A stretch of 64,000 nucleotides of DNA from a virus, in IMG/VR virus record IMGVR_UViG_3300031227_000018, positions 1 to 64,000 of that record, one strand, 5' to 3'. The notes beneath the pieces are model-generated. The model saw only the letters and a program-made list of their open reading frames with translations. It was not told the DNA's origin and did not search any database. The translations under genes and the position numbers were made by a program. Below, piece by piece: positions 41,705 through 50,967 of the stretch. Each line of letters starts with the position of its first letter. The first letter of the stretch is position 1.

Positions 41705-42637
41705 ATGGGTGCTCCACTTACAGAAATCATTTTAGAACGTATAATTCGATATGGATTACAAGAACTTAGGGATAAGCCATCGAGAATTGATATGATCTTT
41801 GATAAGATGCTTTTGCCTGCCATGGTTAAACAATATGGCAACAAAGAAATAGACACTATAAAGCAATACGTTTTAAATAAAAAGATTGCAGTTGTTCAGG
41901 CGTGGCCAATTCAAGCTGAAAAAATACCTTGTTATTCTATAAATGTGGTAGGAACAGAAGAAGCTGCTAATACAGCTTTTTTTGGAGATGAAGGTGGGTA
42001 TGAAGTAGCAACGCGAACTGCGCCAGTTCTTTTATCTACGACTCCATTGAGTTATGATTCAACCACGGGGTTTCTTAAATTATCTGATGGAACAGATTTA
42101 TCAAACATTTATGTTGGAGCTATTTTTACGGATCCTACGGGGGAGGAATATGAAATTTTAGGGGCAATTTTAGAGGAAACTGGAAGGACTGGTTTTGCGA
42201 TAGTTTACGGGGCAGATGTTACATTAGGAAGCAGCGTAGTGTATGGAGCTCCTGATTATGATGTCAGCGACGTTAAGAAAACTCCTATGATAGAAAATGT
42301 CCAAATAGGGGTTCATGCTGGGGAAGAAACAAACTTATGCAAGTATCTTTATTACATGCTTTTGTATTTCATTCAAAGTCGGAGAATGGAACTTGAGAAT
42401 ATCGGGGTCCAACTTCATACTTTTACAGTGAGTGAATTTGCTAAAATTCTGGATTTTTTACCTGACAATGTTTTAAGTAGATTTGTTACTTTCAGGGCTA
42501 AAGTTTGGTTCAGTTGGTATCAAGATCCTATTCAGTCTATAAATCGTACTGGCGTGCAGGTAAAAGTTGATAAAGATAAATGGATAAAAACGGGTGATTA
42601 TACGGTTTTAACAACTGATGGAACTGAAGAAGAATAA
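41705..42637 (+). CDS. tail-terminator / tail structural protein candidate (leaderless mRNA likely)
   Basis: A 310-residue protein. ATG 41705 has no SD at normal distance, and TATAAT of P8 ends at 41698. The N-terminal part is helical (TEIILERIIRYGLQELRDKP), the middle is a beta domain (LSYDSTTGFLKLSDGTDLS, then GAIFTDPTGEEYEILG), and the C-terminus is mixed (YYMLLYFIQSRRMELENIGV). It immediately precedes the sheath gene region, as tail terminators do. The assignment is by position and size only. Confidence 0.55.
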   Translation: MGAPLTEIILERIIRYGLQELRDKPSRIDMIFDKMLLPAMVKQYGNKEIDTIKQYVLNKKIAVVQAWPIQAEKIPCYSINVVGTEEAANTAFFGDEGGYEVATRTAPVLLSTTPLSYDSTTGFLKLSDGTDLSNIYVGAIFTDPTGEEYEILGAILEETGRTGFAIVYGADVTLGSSVVYGAPDYDVSDVKKTPMIENVQIGVHAGEETNLCKYLYYMLLYFIQSRRMELENIGVQLHTFTVSEFAKILDFLPDNVLSRFVTFRAKVWFSWYQDPIQSINRTGVQVKVDKDKWIKTGDYTVLTTDGTEEE

Positions 42638-42653
42638 ATAAAAGGAGAATACC

Positions 42654-43025
42654 ATGATAAAAGAAAAAGAAGTTGAAGAGGTAAAGGTAGAAGAAGTGGG
42701 TTCAATTAAAGAGGAGAGTGTTGCAGTGAAAAAGGTGGATGGGAAAGTAGATGAGAAGGTCGTTAAGACTTACATGAAAAATATAACATTAGCAAAAATA
42801 AACAAGGAAGATTTTGAAATCACTAAAAAAGAAACAGATAATAAGGTAAAATTAGATAACAGATTGACGTTTGAGGCTTTTTTTGAGGTGTTGAAACTTG
42901 AGAATAGTAGCATTAAAGATCACCATAAAAGACCGATTAGATTGTTTTTGGAAGAGAAAAATGATTCAAAAATGTTGTTATTTAAAAAAGAAAGATACAT
43001 GGAACTATTTAAAAATTATTTTTAG
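42654..43025 (+). CDS. charged hypothetical protein before the sheath gene
   Basis: A 123-residue protein with SD AAAGGAG. The first 40 residues are Lys/Glu/Val-rich and repetitive (EKEVEEVKVEEVGSIKEESV). The remainder is folded-looking (NITLAKINKEDFEITKKETD, then RLTFEAFFEVLKLENSS). It lies directly before the sheath. It may be a small tail protein. No family is recognised. Confidence 0.55.
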   Translation: MIKEKEVEEVKVEEVGSIKEESVAVKKVDGKVDEKVVKTYMKNITLAKINKEDFEITKKETDNKVKLDNRLTFEAFFEVLKLENSSIKDHHKRPIRLFLEEKNDSKMLLFKKERYMELFKNYF

Positions 43026-43045
43026 CTTAAAATAAAGGAGAGAAC

Positions 43046-45529
43046 ATGTCGATTACAATTTCTTATAATGGTGCGGCTATTAACAAACCTGGAGCGTATT
43101 CTAAAATTGACGTTGAAGTGAATGCTGGATTGCCGTTAGCTCCTGCAGGTATCGTGGGTATTGTGGGAGAGGCATACGGCGGAGCTCCTGGAAGTTCGGA
43201 TGGTGTTCAAGAATATGACAGCGTACAATTGTATGAAATTATTGCTAAGTATGTTAGCGGTCCTATTGTGGATTCTTGTAGGGCTCTTTTAAATCCAAGT
43301 AAAGACCCCGATATAGTCAACGGTGCGAATAAGGTCAAGATATACAAGACCAATTCATCTGCGCAGTCCAGTTCTTATATTCAACAGATAGATGATGCTG
43401 TCACACCTGAATCCATTATAACATTATTGTCTGCGAATTATGGTGACGATGAAAATAATATCAATTTTTATGTCACCCAAGGAGTTACAGAAGATGACTC
43501 CTGTTCTTTCACTAGTGATACATTAACATTCCCATTAGTTTTATCTGGTGGTGGAATATTGAATTATTATTATCAAGGGTCTATTTATGGCTTTGTAATG
43601 CCAGCAGGTGGACCATATGCCGCAGTTGCTGATGTCATTGCCCTTTTGAATGATGACGCAAATTGGGCACCTAGCCGTCCTATCGTAGCTTCTGCTGTTG
43701 GAACAACTAAAATAAAGGTTGAGATTAACACGGCACTTCCAGCTTTTGATGGTTACGAGACAATGGATGAATATGGTTGGGCATTTTTCGGTGGATTAGT
43801 GAGTGATGCTGAATTGAAATTCAGAACTGATATCCCTTTTACTGGTAATGGAACTGCTGTTGGAACATTTACAACCAGTGACATCAGTACATTGTCTGTA
43901 GGTATGTGGACGCAGGTAATGGATAATGATTCCGCTTTTCTTTTTGTGAAGGTTACAGGAATTAGCGGTTCTGCTGCGCCCTATACGATTACGGTTGATG
44001 ATGGAAACACAAACCTTTTAGCTTATACGGTGGCCCAAAATGCACGTGTTTGGGGTTCTTGTGGTATAATTGACGAAACCACCATGGAATTGACACATGG
44101 AACTGGGGGATGGACGCGAGGTTTTAGGGGTTCTCGATTGGTGATTGCGAAGAAGAATATCACTGTTGAAACTTTACCTGAAAACAGCAATGACACTACG
44201 TTTAGGATTCAATATACAGGTTCTGGCACGAATTGTACAATGTCAATTCAAACCGTTGGCGGTATCAAGAAACTAACAACAACTTGCACAGGTGCTGCGG
44301 CTGATGATTTAGATATTACTTTATCAACATATACCACCATTCAGCAATTGGTAGATTATATTGATAATTATAGCGGAGGAGCAAAATACCATTGCTATAG
44401 CGATTATTACAATGCAGGTTCATTGAGTCCTGCTTATCTCGATTTTTATAACGCCATTCAAATTCGAGCGATTCCACTGGATGTAAAGGTCGCTATCAAT
44501 GAAACTGTTGTTATTCTAAATTCATATTCTCAATTTTTGAGGGGAACTCAAGTTGATAATGTTTACGGTCAACTTGAAACTATTTCAAGTACTGCGAAAA
44601 GATTCTTAACGGGAGCTACCAATGGAGGAACTTCTAACAGTGATGTTCAGGCTGGATTTGATGCATTGTTAACGACTGAATGTGACATAGTTGTTCCGTT
44701 ATTTTGTAGAAATGCTTCGGCTGATATTGTAGAATCTTTGACAGAAGCGACTTCAAATTATACAATTTCTTCAATTGTAACAATGGCAGATTCTCATTGT
44801 CGTACAGCTTCTAACACAATCAATAGAAGTGAAAGAACGGATTTTGTTTCCTATAAAGGAACTTATGCTGCCACTATACAGATGGCAAAACTTTTGAACA
44901 GTGAATACAGCTCATTAGTTCTTCAGGACACTCAAGTCATAGATTCAGATGATACGTTGGCTTGGAAAAATCCGTTCGTGTTTGCTTCTCTTTGTGCTGG
45001 AGCAGAAGCGGGTTCTGAGGTTGGGTTACCACTCACCAAAAAAGCACTTAATTGTAACGGTGTACGTCATTCCGAATTTAATCCAAGAACGGATTACAGT
45101 GCGGCAATTGAAGCTGGCCTTTTCTTCGCTGATATGCCGGAAAGAGGTGGAGTGGTCGTTGTTTGTGGCAATACAACTTATCAAAAAGATGCGAGTTTTG
45201 TTTGGAATAGAAGGTCGGTAATTCGAGCATCTCAGTACACAGCTAAAACATTGCGTGAACAACTTGAGACAGCTTTTGTGGGTAAAACTAAGGCTGGAGG
45301 AACGACTCTTGCTCAAGGTATTAAGGGTTATGCCCAAATGATTCTTGGCTCTTTGTTGAGGCAAAACATATTAGTTGGAGATAGTAGAAATGGTGGTCTT
45401 GGATATCGCGGTTTAACTGTCAATGTATCTGGTGGAACTGTTACTTTGGATGTAATTATTACACCAATTCAAGGAATTGATTTTGTCTTAAATAATATCA
45501 CTTTGGCTAATATCAGTGATGCTGCTTAA
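43046..45529 (+). CDS. tail sheath protein, enlarged by inserted domains
   Basis: An 827-residue protein, longer than common sheaths (roughly 400-660 residues). The N-terminus (SYNGAAINKPGAYSKIDVEV, then GIVGIVGEAYGGAPG) and C-terminus (NRRSVIRASQYTAKTLREQL, then TPIQGIDFVLNNITL) are sheath-like. The middle holds beta domains (NGTAVGTFTTSDISTLSVGM with ITGISGSAAPYTITVDD, and TFRIQYTGSGTNCTMSIQTV) that resemble segments in other virion proteins of this phage. It contracts to drive the tube through the host envelope. SD AAAGGAGA lies upstream. Confidence 0.85.
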   Translation: MSITISYNGAAINKPGAYSKIDVEVNAGLPLAPAGIVGIVGEAYGGAPGSSDGVQEYDSVQLYEIIAKYVSGPIVDSCRALLNPSKDPDIVNGANKVKIYKTNSSAQSSSYIQQIDDAVTPESIITLLSANYGDDENNINFYVTQGVTEDDSCSFTSDTLTFPLVLSGGGILNYYYQGSIYGFVMPAGGPYAAVADVIALLNDDANWAPSRPIVASAVGTTKIKVEINTALPAFDGYETMDEYGWAFFGGLVSDAELKFRTDIPFTGNGTAVGTFTTSDISTLSVGMWTQVMDNDSAFLFVKVTGISGSAAPYTITVDDGNTNLLAYTVAQNARVWGSCGIIDETTMELTHGTGGWTRGFRGSRLVIAKKNITVETLPENSNDTTFRIQYTGSGTNCTMSIQTVGGIKKLTTTCTGAAADDLDITLSTYTTIQQLVDYIDNYSGGAKYHCYSDYYNAGSLSPAYLDFYNAIQIRAIPLDVKVAINETVVILNSYSQFLRGTQVDNVYGQLETISSTAKRFLTGATNGGTSNSDVQAGFDALLTTECDIVVPLFCRNASADIVESLTEATSNYTISSIVTMADSHCRTASNTINRSERTDFVSYKGTYAATIQMAKLLNSEYSSLVLQDTQVIDSDDTLAWKNPFVFASLCAGAEAGSEVGLPLTKKALNCNGVRHSEFNPRTDYSAAIEAGLFFADMPERGGVVVVCGNTTYQKDASFVWNRRSVIRASQYTAKTLREQLETAFVGKTKAGGTTLAQGIKGYAQMILGSLLRQNILVGDSRNGGLGYRGLTVNVSGGTVTLDVIITPIQGIDFVLNNITLANISDAA

Positions 45530-45546
45530 AATAAAGGAGGATTAAC

Positions 45547-46026
45547 ATGTCCGGATCAAGAGTTGATGAAGGTGTAAATCCAAGTGCCGTTTTAACAGGT
45601 GCGAAGATAACATTTTATCTTGGTGAAACAGTTGTGGCGTATGGCAGTGCACTTAATGTGACGATCAATCAAGGACTAACCCCTATCCATACTATAGATA
45701 GGTTAGCTCCCGTTGAGTATGCCGAAATTGATTATACCTGTACATTTTCTATAACAAGATTTAGAGTGCCGAAGAATAATGCAAGGCCAGGGACGGGTTC
45801 TCCGGTTGAATTAGGTTGGCAATCTAAGTTGCAGAATATGTTGACACAGGGCACAATTTCCGCGCGAGTGTATGATAAATCAACTCAACAAAATGTGCTA
45901 GTTATTGAAGAAGTTAAAATGACAACTCGTAACTTTTCAATTGCTGCAAGAGATGTTGGCAATGAAACTCTTGATTTTGTTGGTATCCTTGCATATGATG
46001 AAGCTGGGGAACAAAACGTCATTTAA
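45547..46026 (+). CDS. tail tube protein
   Basis: A 159-residue protein directly after the sheath with SD AAAGGAGG, the usual order. It is predicted to be all beta (KITFYLGETVVAYGSALNVT, then EIDYTCTFSITRFRVPKNN, then ISARVYDKSTQQNVLVIEEV, then MTTRNFSIAARDVGNETLDF), the layout of T4 gp19-like or Mu-like tube proteins. It would form the inner conduit of the contractile tail. A terminator hairpin follows. Confidence 0.8.
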   Translation: MSGSRVDEGVNPSAVLTGAKITFYLGETVVAYGSALNVTINQGLTPIHTIDRLAPVEYAEIDYTCTFSITRFRVPKNNARPGTGSPVELGWQSKLQNMLTQGTISARVYDKSTQQNVLVIEEVKMTTRNFSIAARDVGNETLDFVGILAYDEAGEQNVI

Positions 46027-46045
46027 AATTGCTGACATGATCTGT

Positions 46046-46089
46046 GGGGAGGGCGGGTCCCCTTCTTCGGCCTGCCCTTCTCACTCCCC
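46046..46089 (+). terminator. GC-rich terminator-like hairpin after the tube gene
   Basis: An inner stem pairs 46051-46057 with 46071-46077 (seven pairs, one G-T). An outer stem pairs 46046-46050 with 46085-46089. There is no long T run, so it may attenuate rather than fully stop transcription, or protect the 3' end of the abundant sheath-tube mRNA. Confidence 0.55.
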
Positions 46090-46107
46090 CTAAAATAAAA
46101 ACTGCAG

Positions 46108-46166
46108 TTACCTAAAAAGATTTATATGAACTTACCTAAAAACATTGTTGTAAAACCACTTAAAAT
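46108..46166 (+). repeat. two direct repeats of TTACCTAAAAA, possible weak promoter
   Basis: TTACCTAAAAA is repeated at 46108-46118 and 46132-46142 (24 bases apart). The second contains TAAAAAC (46137-46143), followed after 17 bases by TAAAAT (46161-46166), like the phage promoters but with one extra base and weaker boxes. No other structure is seen in the 46090-46193 gap. Confidence 0.35.
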
Positions 46167-46193
46167 TAAACTAAAAAGAAAAAGGAGAATATT

Positions 46194-46607
46194 ATGAATT
46201 TCGATAGTTTACCGCAATTTGAGTTTGGATTTGAAGTAGATGTGATTGGAAGTGAAACGAAAGAAAGGTACAAAGGAAGTTTTGTTTATTGTCGGCCCAA
46301 GATCAAAGAACAGTCGGAAATAGCTCGTCTTAAAGGTCGTCTTGATGGTGGTGTAGATGTTGGTCTTACTATGGTCACCATCCACGATGCACTCGCCCGT
46401 TTAAAAATCACTTTAAAAGAATATCCTAAATGGTGGGAAAAATGTGATTATGGAATGGAACTTTACGATCTTAATGTGATCGCAGAGTTATTGAAACATA
46501 TAAATGATTTTGAAGATCAATTTATAGAAAAAATAAGCGACAAACAACCGAAGGAAAAAAAGAAAGAAGGAAAAGAAGAAAAGACCGATGAACAATCAGA
46601 CACTTAA
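46194..46607 (+). CDS. tail assembly chaperone candidate (first protein)
   Basis: A 137-residue protein with SD AAAAGGAGA. A beta part (FGFEVDVIGSETKERYKGSF) is followed by helices (SEIARLKGRLDGGVDVGLTM, then LYDLNVIAELLKHINDFEDQ) and a Lys/Glu tail. It occupies the place of gpG-type chaperones between tube and tape measure. It overlaps the next ORF by 20 bases. The usual -1 frameshift does not fit: the second frame is reached only by +1 or -2, or by its own ATG. Confidence 0.6.
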   Translation: MNFDSLPQFEFGFEVDVIGSETKERYKGSFVYCRPKIKEQSEIARLKGRLDGGVDVGLTMVTIHDALARLKITLKEYPKWWEKCDYGMELYDLNVIAELLKHINDFEDQFIEKISDKQPKEKKKEGKEEKTDEQSDT

Positions 46608-46968
46608 AAATATCAAGAAGACCGCTCTTGATAATGTGAATAAAACTGTCAATGACGTGGATTCATTGCACATATATCTTAAACGGTGGTGGTGTTGGTA
46701 TTACAAACGCCCATATAAAGATTCTTTGTTAGGCGAATACACTTATGAAGAGTTGTTGTTGGAATATTGGGAAAGTATATTTTTGAATGATGAAGAATCT
46801 CGTATGCAAGCTGAAGTTGATTTTCAGGCAGTTTCAGAAGAGGATAAGGAAGATTATGAAGATTGGTTGAAAGAAGAGATGGGCGATGACTATCAGTCAC
46901 CATTAGAAATGCAGGATGCATTTGATAAAACCGATAAGACTGAGGAAGTGAAAAATGCCAAAGCATGA
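46588..46968 (+). CDS. tail assembly chaperone candidate (second protein)
   Basis: A 126-residue protein overlapping the first chaperone gene. It has a Trp-rich helix (YLKRWWCWYYKRPYKDS) and an acidic C-terminal half (EEDKEDYEDWLKEEMGDD). The frame is open upstream to 46537, so a recoded fusion with the first protein is possible; the A/G-rich stretch before ATG 46588 could be slippery. Its own start with a moderate SD (GAAGGAAAAG) also works. It overlaps the tape measure start. Confidence 0.6.
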   Translation: MNNQTLKNIKKTALDNVNKTVNDVDSLHIYLKRWWCWYYKRPYKDSLLGEYTYEELLLEYWESIFLNDEESRMQAEVDFQAVSEEDKEDYEDWLKEEMGDDYQSPLEMQDAFDKTDKTEEVKNAKA

Positions 46969-49138
46969 ATTAGAAATTGGATTAAATTTCAAATCCGATA
47001 GAAAAAGTGTAGATTCGATTAAGCGTGAATTGGAACGGGGAATTAAACTACCCAAAGATGTAAAAAGTTTGTTGGATGGCTCATACATTAAAACTATTGA
47101 AACATTTGACAGAAGTCTTTCTCGTATCATAGGCAAACTTCAAAAATTTTCAGGGTTATCTCAAGGGCGTCCCCTTACTTCAGGGGAAGGTTATCGGGTT
47201 GGAAGACTTCAAGAAACCTTAACACAAGAAATGCACGGTAGAAGTAAAGTTGTGCAGGAAATGCAACAAATGTCCGCAGCGAGAACGGTTGGAGGTGGAA
47301 GTGGGATTGGCCAAGTTGCAAGTGCCGCAGCAGGAAGGTTGGGGTTAGGTCGTGTAGCATCATCAATAGCTGGTGGGGCTTCAGCGGCATCGGTTGTTGC
47401 TTCGGCTGGTGTAACCGCAGCAATTGCATATGGATTTAGAGCTTTGGGTGGTTATGGCAAGTGGAAAGAAGCTGCTCCAGCGTACGCAAAATTGTCGGGA
47501 TTGGGTTATAATCCTTCTCCTTCTACAATGTATGGTGCCACACAGTATGGATTTGGATCCGGGAGAACTCGTCAATTAATGACTGGCATTACAACTGGAA
47601 TGGGTCGTATGGATGGAGGGGTTATGACCCAGATAATGAAAGCCAGTAAGGCGTATGGATTAGATCCTCAAATGTTAGGTCAATTCCCAGGTATGTTGAC
47701 AAAAATGGGTGGGAATAACATCCAAAAACAACAGGCTGAAATTTTTGCTGCTGCATTTAATACAAAACTTGAGAGGGGTAGGATTGGAGAATACCTTGAG
47801 GCCACTGCTTCAACAATGCAACAAATTTCTCAATCTGCTCCAGGGGCAAGTGCATCTTCTATTTCTGGAATGATGTCGACTTTAAGTAGGGGTGGAGGGG
47901 TTCTGACGCCTGGTGTGGCAGGTGGAATGGCATCGGGGTTGAATGAATTGTTAAGAAATCCACAAGGTGGATTAGGTATGTTGATGATGGGTGCCACTAG
48001 TGATGTGTTGAAGAAGGGTGGTTATAGTGGTGCAATGTATGAGGGTATGTACAGGATGTCAAGGGAAAGTATGTTTTTACCTACGCCTGGAGAATTGCCG
48101 GGAAAATTTCCAATCACCCATATGATGGGTAAACAAGGACCGATGACTGAGTTGTCTCGTGCATTTCATTCTGGCGGAGGCACGATGGGGTTGTTGGGGT
48201 CTTTTCGTAAACAACTTGAAGGGTTGGGTGGTGGAGGTGCTGCTGATATTTTACTTTCAAGAGCTCCTGGATTTAAGTCTGCGAATGCGGCAAGAGAGTT
48301 TTTATCTAAGGTGGAATTTGCTGAAATGATGGGTGACACTAAGGGGTTGAAGGGGTTGAGTCGTGAATATGAGCTAAATACAGAAAAAAACCTCATAGAT
48401 ATAAATAAAACTTTAGCTGGAAAAGAGGGTGTTTTAGGTGCATTGGACGAGTTAAATAAGGAAATTGTTGGAAAAAGCGTTGGTCAAGCAACTTTAGATA
48501 TGAGGCAAACTCTTTTGAATCTTGAAAAAGGTTTTACCCCGTTGTTTTCTGTTATTTCCAAATTTACAGGTCCAGGAATAGCTCCATCAGGTTGGGATAA
48601 AATGGTGGATAAAATTAGAAATAAAACAGGTCTTTATCCAAAAAAAACAGGTGAATCATTTGGAGGATCTGTACCATCAACGGTTGATGAAATCTCAGGT
48701 GGGGGAGGGTTTTTGGGGAGTGGTCTGGTTGATGTTAAAAATGCGTGGGGAACAAGAAAAAATATTCATACATCAGATCTTGGCGGTATAGGTTGGAATG
48801 TCCCTTCTGGTACAGATTTGAGGTACAACATTCCATCCAAAGTGACTGGCGTTGGAGAAGGAAGTGTCACTGTAACAGGTCCGTATGGGTTTAAAGTTAC
48901 TACAAAAAATCTACCTAAAATATACGCAAAGAAGGGTCAAATATTAGGTTCTAATGAATTGTTTGGTGTATCAGGGTCGGTTCCGCCTGTCACTAAAGCT
49001 TATGATCCAAATGGGCAGTTAATGGATCCCAGGCTTTATAGTAAGTGGGTGGAAATGGTAGGTGAAATGTTTGGTAAAGGTGCAGCACCGTGGCAGGGTA
49101 AATTGATAAGTCCACAAGAGATGTCTTCAGTGAGATAA
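46955..49138 (+). CDS. tape measure protein
   Basis: A 727-residue protein, among the longest of the tail genes and in the expected position after the chaperones. The N-terminal helices (FKSDRKSVDSIKRELERGI) are followed by a hydrophobic Gly/Ala region (VASAAAGRLGLGRVASSIAG, then ASAASVVASAGVTAAIAYGF), typical of tape measures that enter the inner membrane. Long helical stretches rich in Met and Gly follow. The C-terminus is more beta-like (GVGEGSVTVTGPYGFKVTTK). It sets tail length and may form a DNA channel. Confidence 0.82.
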   Translation: MPKHELEIGLNFKSDRKSVDSIKRELERGIKLPKDVKSLLDGSYIKTIETFDRSLSRIIGKLQKFSGLSQGRPLTSGEGYRVGRLQETLTQEMHGRSKVVQEMQQMSAARTVGGGSGIGQVASAAAGRLGLGRVASSIAGGASAASVVASAGVTAAIAYGFRALGGYGKWKEAAPAYAKLSGLGYNPSPSTMYGATQYGFGSGRTRQLMTGITTGMGRMDGGVMTQIMKASKAYGLDPQMLGQFPGMLTKMGGNNIQKQQAEIFAAAFNTKLERGRIGEYLEATASTMQQISQSAPGASASSISGMMSTLSRGGGVLTPGVAGGMASGLNELLRNPQGGLGMLMMGATSDVLKKGGYSGAMYEGMYRMSRESMFLPTPGELPGKFPITHMMGKQGPMTELSRAFHSGGGTMGLLGSFRKQLEGLGGGGAADILLSRAPGFKSANAAREFLSKVEFAEMMGDTKGLKGLSREYELNTEKNLIDINKTLAGKEGVLGALDELNKEIVGKSVGQATLDMRQTLLNLEKGFTPLFSVISKFTGPGIAPSGWDKMVDKIRNKTGLYPKKTGESFGGSVPSTVDEISGGGGFLGSGLVDVKNAWGTRKNIHTSDLGGIGWNVPSGTDLRYNIPSKVTGVGEGSVTVTGPYGFKVTTKNLPKIYAKKGQILGSNELFGVSGSVPPVTKAYDPNGQLMDPRLYSKWVEMVGEMFGKGAAPWQGKLISPQEMSSVR

Positions 49139-49147
49139 GGGGTAGAA

Positions 49148-50959
49148 ATGCCGATATCTAGAGTTATGCCAAAGATAACTTCTAAGGGTGGATCCCAATC
49201 TTATTCGTCAGGCTGTAAGGTTGAAGTTTATCACTATTGTAAACATCAACCTGATGGTATATCCGATGATGCAGATTTGAAAGATGTCTTAGAATCTAAA
49301 GTTTTAACATTTAACAGTAATTCCGAATGCAACCCAGTTGTAAGTTCTCATTTTGCAAAATCAAATACAGCTGGAGCAGGACAATTCAGTTTCACCCTTT
49401 TACCCACTGAGAATTGGCAAAGTCAAATTATGCCCGGAGATTGGGTTCTTATTTATTTAACAAACGGTAGAGATACGAATAAAACAAGCACACCAGCTGA
49501 TAATCGTAAACCAAGGGTGATAGCTAGTAGTACCAGCCAAATTTCTGAACGTAGAGAACAAACAGATGTAAGGTATCATGGGAGTGAAGAAGAAACTTTT
49601 TATTGGACAGATGAAGAATACAGTCGATTTCGAACAGAGAGTGCTGGTGTTGGTTGGTCTAGAAACATATTGAATTTAGCTCGAGAATACAATGCCAGAA
49701 TTAGGGCTAACCCTGGGAACAATTTAGAGTCGGAGCCTGAAGATATCTGGTCTTTGCGGTGTTTGGGTGTTGTAGATTCGGTGGTCAAAAATACCATTGT
49801 CAATCCTGTGAATGGTGCTAAAACTATTCGATACATAGTTGGAGGGCAAGATTTTGGCAAGGTGTTTACAAACTATTCTATCATGCTTTATCCTTGGATA
49901 GCGAAAGATAAGATGCAGGGATTTTATATATGGCAAGTTTTGGAGGCATTAGAAGGAAATGCCGGAGAAATAGTAACCAAAATGATTAAGGGTTTTTTAA
50001 GTAAAAAGATTGATGAAGTTGCGGGGTGGCCTGGAGGTGCTGGTGCGCTGCAATGGTATATTCCGAATCAATTGGCGCAAAAATTTAAAGTTGGAAGTTC
50101 GAAAGATGGGTCAAAGTTTTATGACATTTTAAACATGAAACATATAGAGTTGGATATGGATGGAAATTATTTCACAGCCAACCCCGACCCGAACACTACA
50201 TTGTGGAATATGATGAAACAGTATTCTAATGATCCGATAAATGAAATGTTTTGTGAAATAGATGAAAAAACATCCAAACCGTCAGTGCATTTAAAACAAA
50301 TCCCATTTGCTTTTGCTAATTATGAAGATAAAAATTTAGATCATATAAACAAATTTAAGGATTTAGCTTCTGTTGAAATTAAGGACAATGAAATATTGGG
50401 TAGTTCGTTAACTTATTCTGGTCATGACGGATACAATTTTTTCTTAATGGCAGGCGTCATTTATGACGACAATGTCACTTCCCCTTATCTATCTGTGAGT
50501 ACATTGCAACCTGATTTTCCTTACATCAATAAAACGATGAACAAAAGGTACGGATTGTTACCAATAAGAAATTCTGTTATGTTTATACAAAAAAGTGCAA
50601 CCAAAACAAACGACAGTCTTTTGAAGTCTTGGAATAATTTGTTTAAACATTGGTATCAATACAATAGGTATTTTGAAAAGGGTAGTATGACAATTATGGG
50701 TAACCCTGGTATCAGATTAGGGAAGCGATTGGATGTGATGATTGAGGGAGCAGATAAGGCGGAAGGGCAACAGCCGGAAAAAAGGTCATACTACATTGAA
50801 TCTTATGTTGACACTTGGGATTATCCTAATCGGTGGTCTCAAGATGTAACTTTAACGAGAGGTGTTTATTACGATAGATTTGGTCAAGAGAAATTCAACC
50901 ATGAAACAAAGGAATCGAGTGAATTGCCAATTGGTCAAACTGTAATTAAAAGAAACTGA
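49148..50959 (+). CDS. baseplate hub protein candidate
   Basis: A 603-residue protein between the tape measure and the spike. Its N-terminal domain (LTFNSNSECNPVVSSHFAKS, then AGQFSFTLLPTENWQSQIMP, then GDWVLIYLTNGRD) matches hub proteins that form the OB-like ring under the tube. A later region (SYYIESYVDTWDYPNRWSQD, then VTLTRGVYYDRFG) is the second barrel. It is similar in architecture to T4 gp27-like or gpD-type hubs. SD AAGGGG lies upstream. Confidence 0.7.
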   Translation: MPISRVMPKITSKGGSQSYSSGCKVEVYHYCKHQPDGISDDADLKDVLESKVLTFNSNSECNPVVSSHFAKSNTAGAGQFSFTLLPTENWQSQIMPGDWVLIYLTNGRDTNKTSTPADNRKPRVIASSTSQISERREQTDVRYHGSEEETFYWTDEEYSRFRTESAGVGWSRNILNLAREYNARIRANPGNNLESEPEDIWSLRCLGVVDSVVKNTIVNPVNGAKTIRYIVGGQDFGKVFTNYSIMLYPWIAKDKMQGFYIWQVLEALEGNAGEIVTKMIKGFLSKKIDEVAGWPGGAGALQWYIPNQLAQKFKVGSSKDGSKFYDILNMKHIELDMDGNYFTANPDPNTTLWNMMKQYSNDPINEMFCEIDEKTSKPSVHLKQIPFAFANYEDKNLDHINKFKDLASVEIKDNEILGSSLTYSGHDGYNFFLMAGVIYDDNVTSPYLSVSTLQPDFPYINKTMNKRYGLLPIRNSVMFIQKSATKTNDSLLKSWNNLFKHWYQYNRYFEKGSMTIMGNPGIRLGKRLDVMIEGADKAEGQQPEKRSYYIESYVDTWDYPNRWSQDVTLTRGVYYDRFGQEKFNHETKESSELPIGQTVIKRN

Positions 50960-50967
50960 GGATAGTT

